NCBI GenBank assembly: GCA_003164675.1 | Contig: PLTX01000038.1 | Location: 1-43,086 of the forward strand | Direction of reading: 5' to 3' | Source of the DNA: Verrucomicrobiota bacterium | Lineage (GTDB): Bacteria > Verrucomicrobiota > Verrucomicrobiia > Palsa-1439 | Length of the DNA stretch: 43,086 nucleotides | Shown here: positions 41,444 through 43,086 of the stretch, piece after piece | Numbering within the stretch: the first letter of the stretch is position 1 | Layout of the letters: every line of letters starts with the position of its first letter | Made by a program: the position numbers and the translations under genes | The notes under the pieces: generated by a model | What the model was told of the DNA's origin: nothing | What the model saw: only the letters and a program-made list of their open reading frames with translations | The model's database searches: none

Positions 41444-42664
41444 ATGAAACGCCCTTTGAGACGCGCAAGAACGTTCATTTGGGGTGGCACCAGATCACCG
41501 TTGCTTTTTTCAGTCCTGGTCCTGGCAAACGTAGCCACTGCTCTGGCACAGGACGTCACCGCTGTCTTCGCTCCGCCGTCTGGGGCCGTTGCCGCTGGCA
41601 GTCGCTCCAGTCTTTGGCTCTACTGCTTCAACAATTCGTCCAATTATGTAAGTCGAACGTTCGAGCCGAGTCTCAACTGTACCCTCATCTCACAATCCAT
41701 CTCGCTCGAAACAGTTCTTCTGTTGAATACCAACAGCAGTCCGATTGCGGCAACGATTGCGCCCGGCGGCTTCGTCAAAGAGGAATACCTGCTGGACCTT
41801 CCGTTAACGAGCAGCGGTCAGGTCGCGCTGGATATAAGAAACTATAATCAGGTGGCGATCCTTGTGGCACCGTCCTCTTCCGGGATTCCAGGCGCGAAAC
41901 ATTCGCCGCCGGCGCCAACGACTTCCGGTCCTGAGTTATGGGAATATTTCGCGAATCACATGTCCTTCTACGAGCCGATTTATTTCATTCTTGGCACAGC
42001 TCCCGCCGCTGAGTTTCAGTTTAGCTTGAAATACAAACCCCTTGATTTTAAGGACAACTGGAACCCGTTCGCTCATTTTTACCTGGGCTATACGCAGACC
42101 TCTTTTTGGGATATCTTCTCCAAGAATCCGTCCTTCTACGATACCAGCTACAAACCATCGGGGTTCTTTTATTATCCCGACGTGTTTCAGAAAGACTTCT
42201 TCCAACTCGATCTGCAACTCGGTGGCGAGCACGAATCGAATGGTCGTGGCGGTTCCTTGGAGCGCAGTATGAATACGGTTTACCTGCAACCCAAAGCCAC
42301 GTTTGACCTGCCGTGCAATTTGCAACTCGCTCTCCAACCACGCGCTTGGTTCTACATGTACGTGGGCGACAACAACCCCGACATTGCCGACTATCACGGG
42401 TACGCCGACCTGCTGGCCGCCCTGACGTGGCTCAATCCAAATTCCGGCGAGAAAATTCAGTTGTCCAACAAATTCACCATCGGCGACGAGGGATCTCATG
42501 CCGGCCTGCTATTCGATTTGAGGTTTAACCTGACCGGCGTACCGGTCTTGCGTAAATTCAACCCGTCAATTCAAGTGCAGTACTTTACCGGCTACGGCCA
42601 AACCTTGCTTCAATACAACCAAGCCAGTCACGCCCTTCGCGCCGGCCTTTGCCTCTGGTATTGA
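41444..42664 (+). CDS. pldA: Outer-membrane phospholipase A (OMPLA) with extra N-terminal domain
   Basis: 406 residues. Long signal peptide (MKRPLRRARTFIWGGTRSPLLFSVLVLANVATALAQ). The second half is a 12-strand OMPLA-type barrel with the catalytic GGEHESNGR: His263, Ser265, Asn266, Gly267 of the H-x-S-N-G motif. Flanking segments are YFILGTAP, KDNWNPFAHFYLGYTQTSFWDI, and the C-terminal VQYFTGYGQTLLQYNQ, ending in a terminal aromatic. It hydrolyses phospholipids in the outer leaflet when the membrane is disturbed. Typical OMPLA has ~270-290 residues; here residues ~37-170 form an added beta-rich domain (SRSSLWLYCFNNSSNYV, GGFVKEEYLLDLPLTSSGQVALDI) before the barrel, seen in some non-enterobacterial members. 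Symbol given by function. Confidence 0.88.
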   Translation: MKRPLRRARTFIWGGTRSPLLFSVLVLANVATALAQDVTAVFAPPSGAVAAGSRSSLWLYCFNNSSNYVSRTFEPSLNCTLISQSISLETVLLLNTNSSPIAATIAPGGFVKEEYLLDLPLTSSGQVALDIRNYNQVAILVAPSSSGIPGAKHSPPAPTTSGPELWEYFANHMSFYEPIYFILGTAPAAEFQFSLKYKPLDFKDNWNPFAHFYLGYTQTSFWDIFSKNPSFYDTSYKPSGFFYYPDVFQKDFFQLDLQLGGEHESNGRGGSLERSMNTVYLQPKATFDLPCNLQLALQPRAWFYMYVGDNNPDIADYHGYADLLAALTWLNPNSGEKIQLSNKFTIGDEGSHAGLLFDLRFNLTGVPVLRKFNPSIQVQYFTGYGQTLLQYNQASHALRAGLCLWY

Positions 42665-43086
42665 CCCTGTGCCAACTCGGGTAATGATTAACGGAGGCAA
42701 TTCCTTGAGTTTTCGGGGAGCGGCGACGGCGTTGCCCATCCCGCACCCCGTCCACACCGGCTGAATTTCGACGCCCCTCGGAATCGCAAAACATACTTTT
42801 TTGAAAGAAGTGTGATTTGCGCGCAAAACACCTTGGGCACGTTAGTCGCAGACGACAGCGGCGTCTCGAAGACCGCATCGGCTCGCACGTTCAACGTCGA
42901 ACCCGAGACACTGATTTAGATTGCCTACGGCAGAGTAGCAGCAAATGGGAAACCTCTGCTGAGGGTGTGGGCCGTCGAGGCGCCCGGCGGTCCGGGTGGT
43001 CTCCCACTCCAGCGGTGTCGCGCATCCCGCAGGTGTAGATGGCGGACAAGCCCCTACGGTTGGGTGCATCTTGACACTGCCACCAT
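42665..43086. other. Gene-free end of window
   Basis: No gene recognised. An imperfect hairpin lies at 42785-42821 (CGCAAA...ACTT / AAGT...TTTGCG), and GACAGCGGCGTCTCG at about 42851-42866 is a short piece of the CCCTCACCC-type repeat core. Short open frames on both strands look spurious. Confidence 0.5.

Overview
The window reads as a chromosomal segment of a diderm (Gram-negative-type) bacterium. It encodes outer-membrane proteins (FadL type, OMPLA type, DUF481 type), lipoprotein and Tat signals, RpoN, and two PEP-CTERM proteins. Moderately high GC, PEP-CTERM tails, abundant interspersed palindromic repeats and the gene mix point to the PVC superphylum, most likely Verrucomicrobiota. That placement is an inference from style and content; no rRNA or other decisive marker is present.

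Layout. 1-211: end of an IS3-family element with the start of its orfA. 275-2674 (-): NAD-dependent DNA ligase with an unusual insertion. 2963-13102: a signalling and lipid block made of a multi-TM histidine kinase, FabF, a second histidine kinase overlapping fabF by 4 bp, an NtrC-type sigma-54 activator, a FadL-type transporter preceded by a textbook sigma-54 promoter, and a receiver-kinase protein. 13127-16882: a GlcNAc-kinase-like/MurQ etherase fusion overlapping a sugar-binding lipoprotein gene, then a DUF481 outer-membrane protein and a terminator. 16959-25382: housekeeping genes trpS, lysE-like, scpA, scpB, pheA, hisC and DAHP synthase, with a small antitoxin/toxin-like pair and a small membrane protein between. 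25407-27799: a small exported protein and two sugar ABC permeases separated by a repeat. 28040-29398: two PEP-CTERM proteins. 29400-30340: a repeat-rich spacer. 30344-36629: MBL hydrolase, Tat-type phosphoesterase, rpoN, VOC protein, exported protein, conserved small protein, rpmE and prfA. 36630-43086: L,D-transpeptidase, CBS protein, a ligA fossil, a double-VanZ protein, a Lar-like zinc ribbon, a lysine-rich repeat protein, a hypothetical and outer-membrane phospholipase A.

How the parts fit. The block at 3-13 kb links fatty-acid synthesis (FabF), hydrophobic-compound uptake (FadL), three kinases and a sigma-54 activator. rpoN lies 20 kb away, and the only convincing -24/-12 promoter I found by eye lies directly before fadL. 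This suggests a sigma-54 circuit sensing membrane or fatty-acid state. The MurQ fusion plus binding protein suggests recovery of amino sugars from cell wall. scpA-scpB-pheA overlap or abut in one transcription unit, followed by hisC and aroF-type genes for aromatic and histidine synthesis.

The most unusual non-coding content is three repeat classes: (i) CCCTCACCC-type elements, two tandem copies of which are translated in frame inside scpB; (ii) hairpins with different stems but a shared CTACAA/G or CCCTCCAAA tail; (iii) two roughly 130-bp inverted-repeat elements (22.8 and 30.1 kb) with the same spacing and a compensatory stem change.
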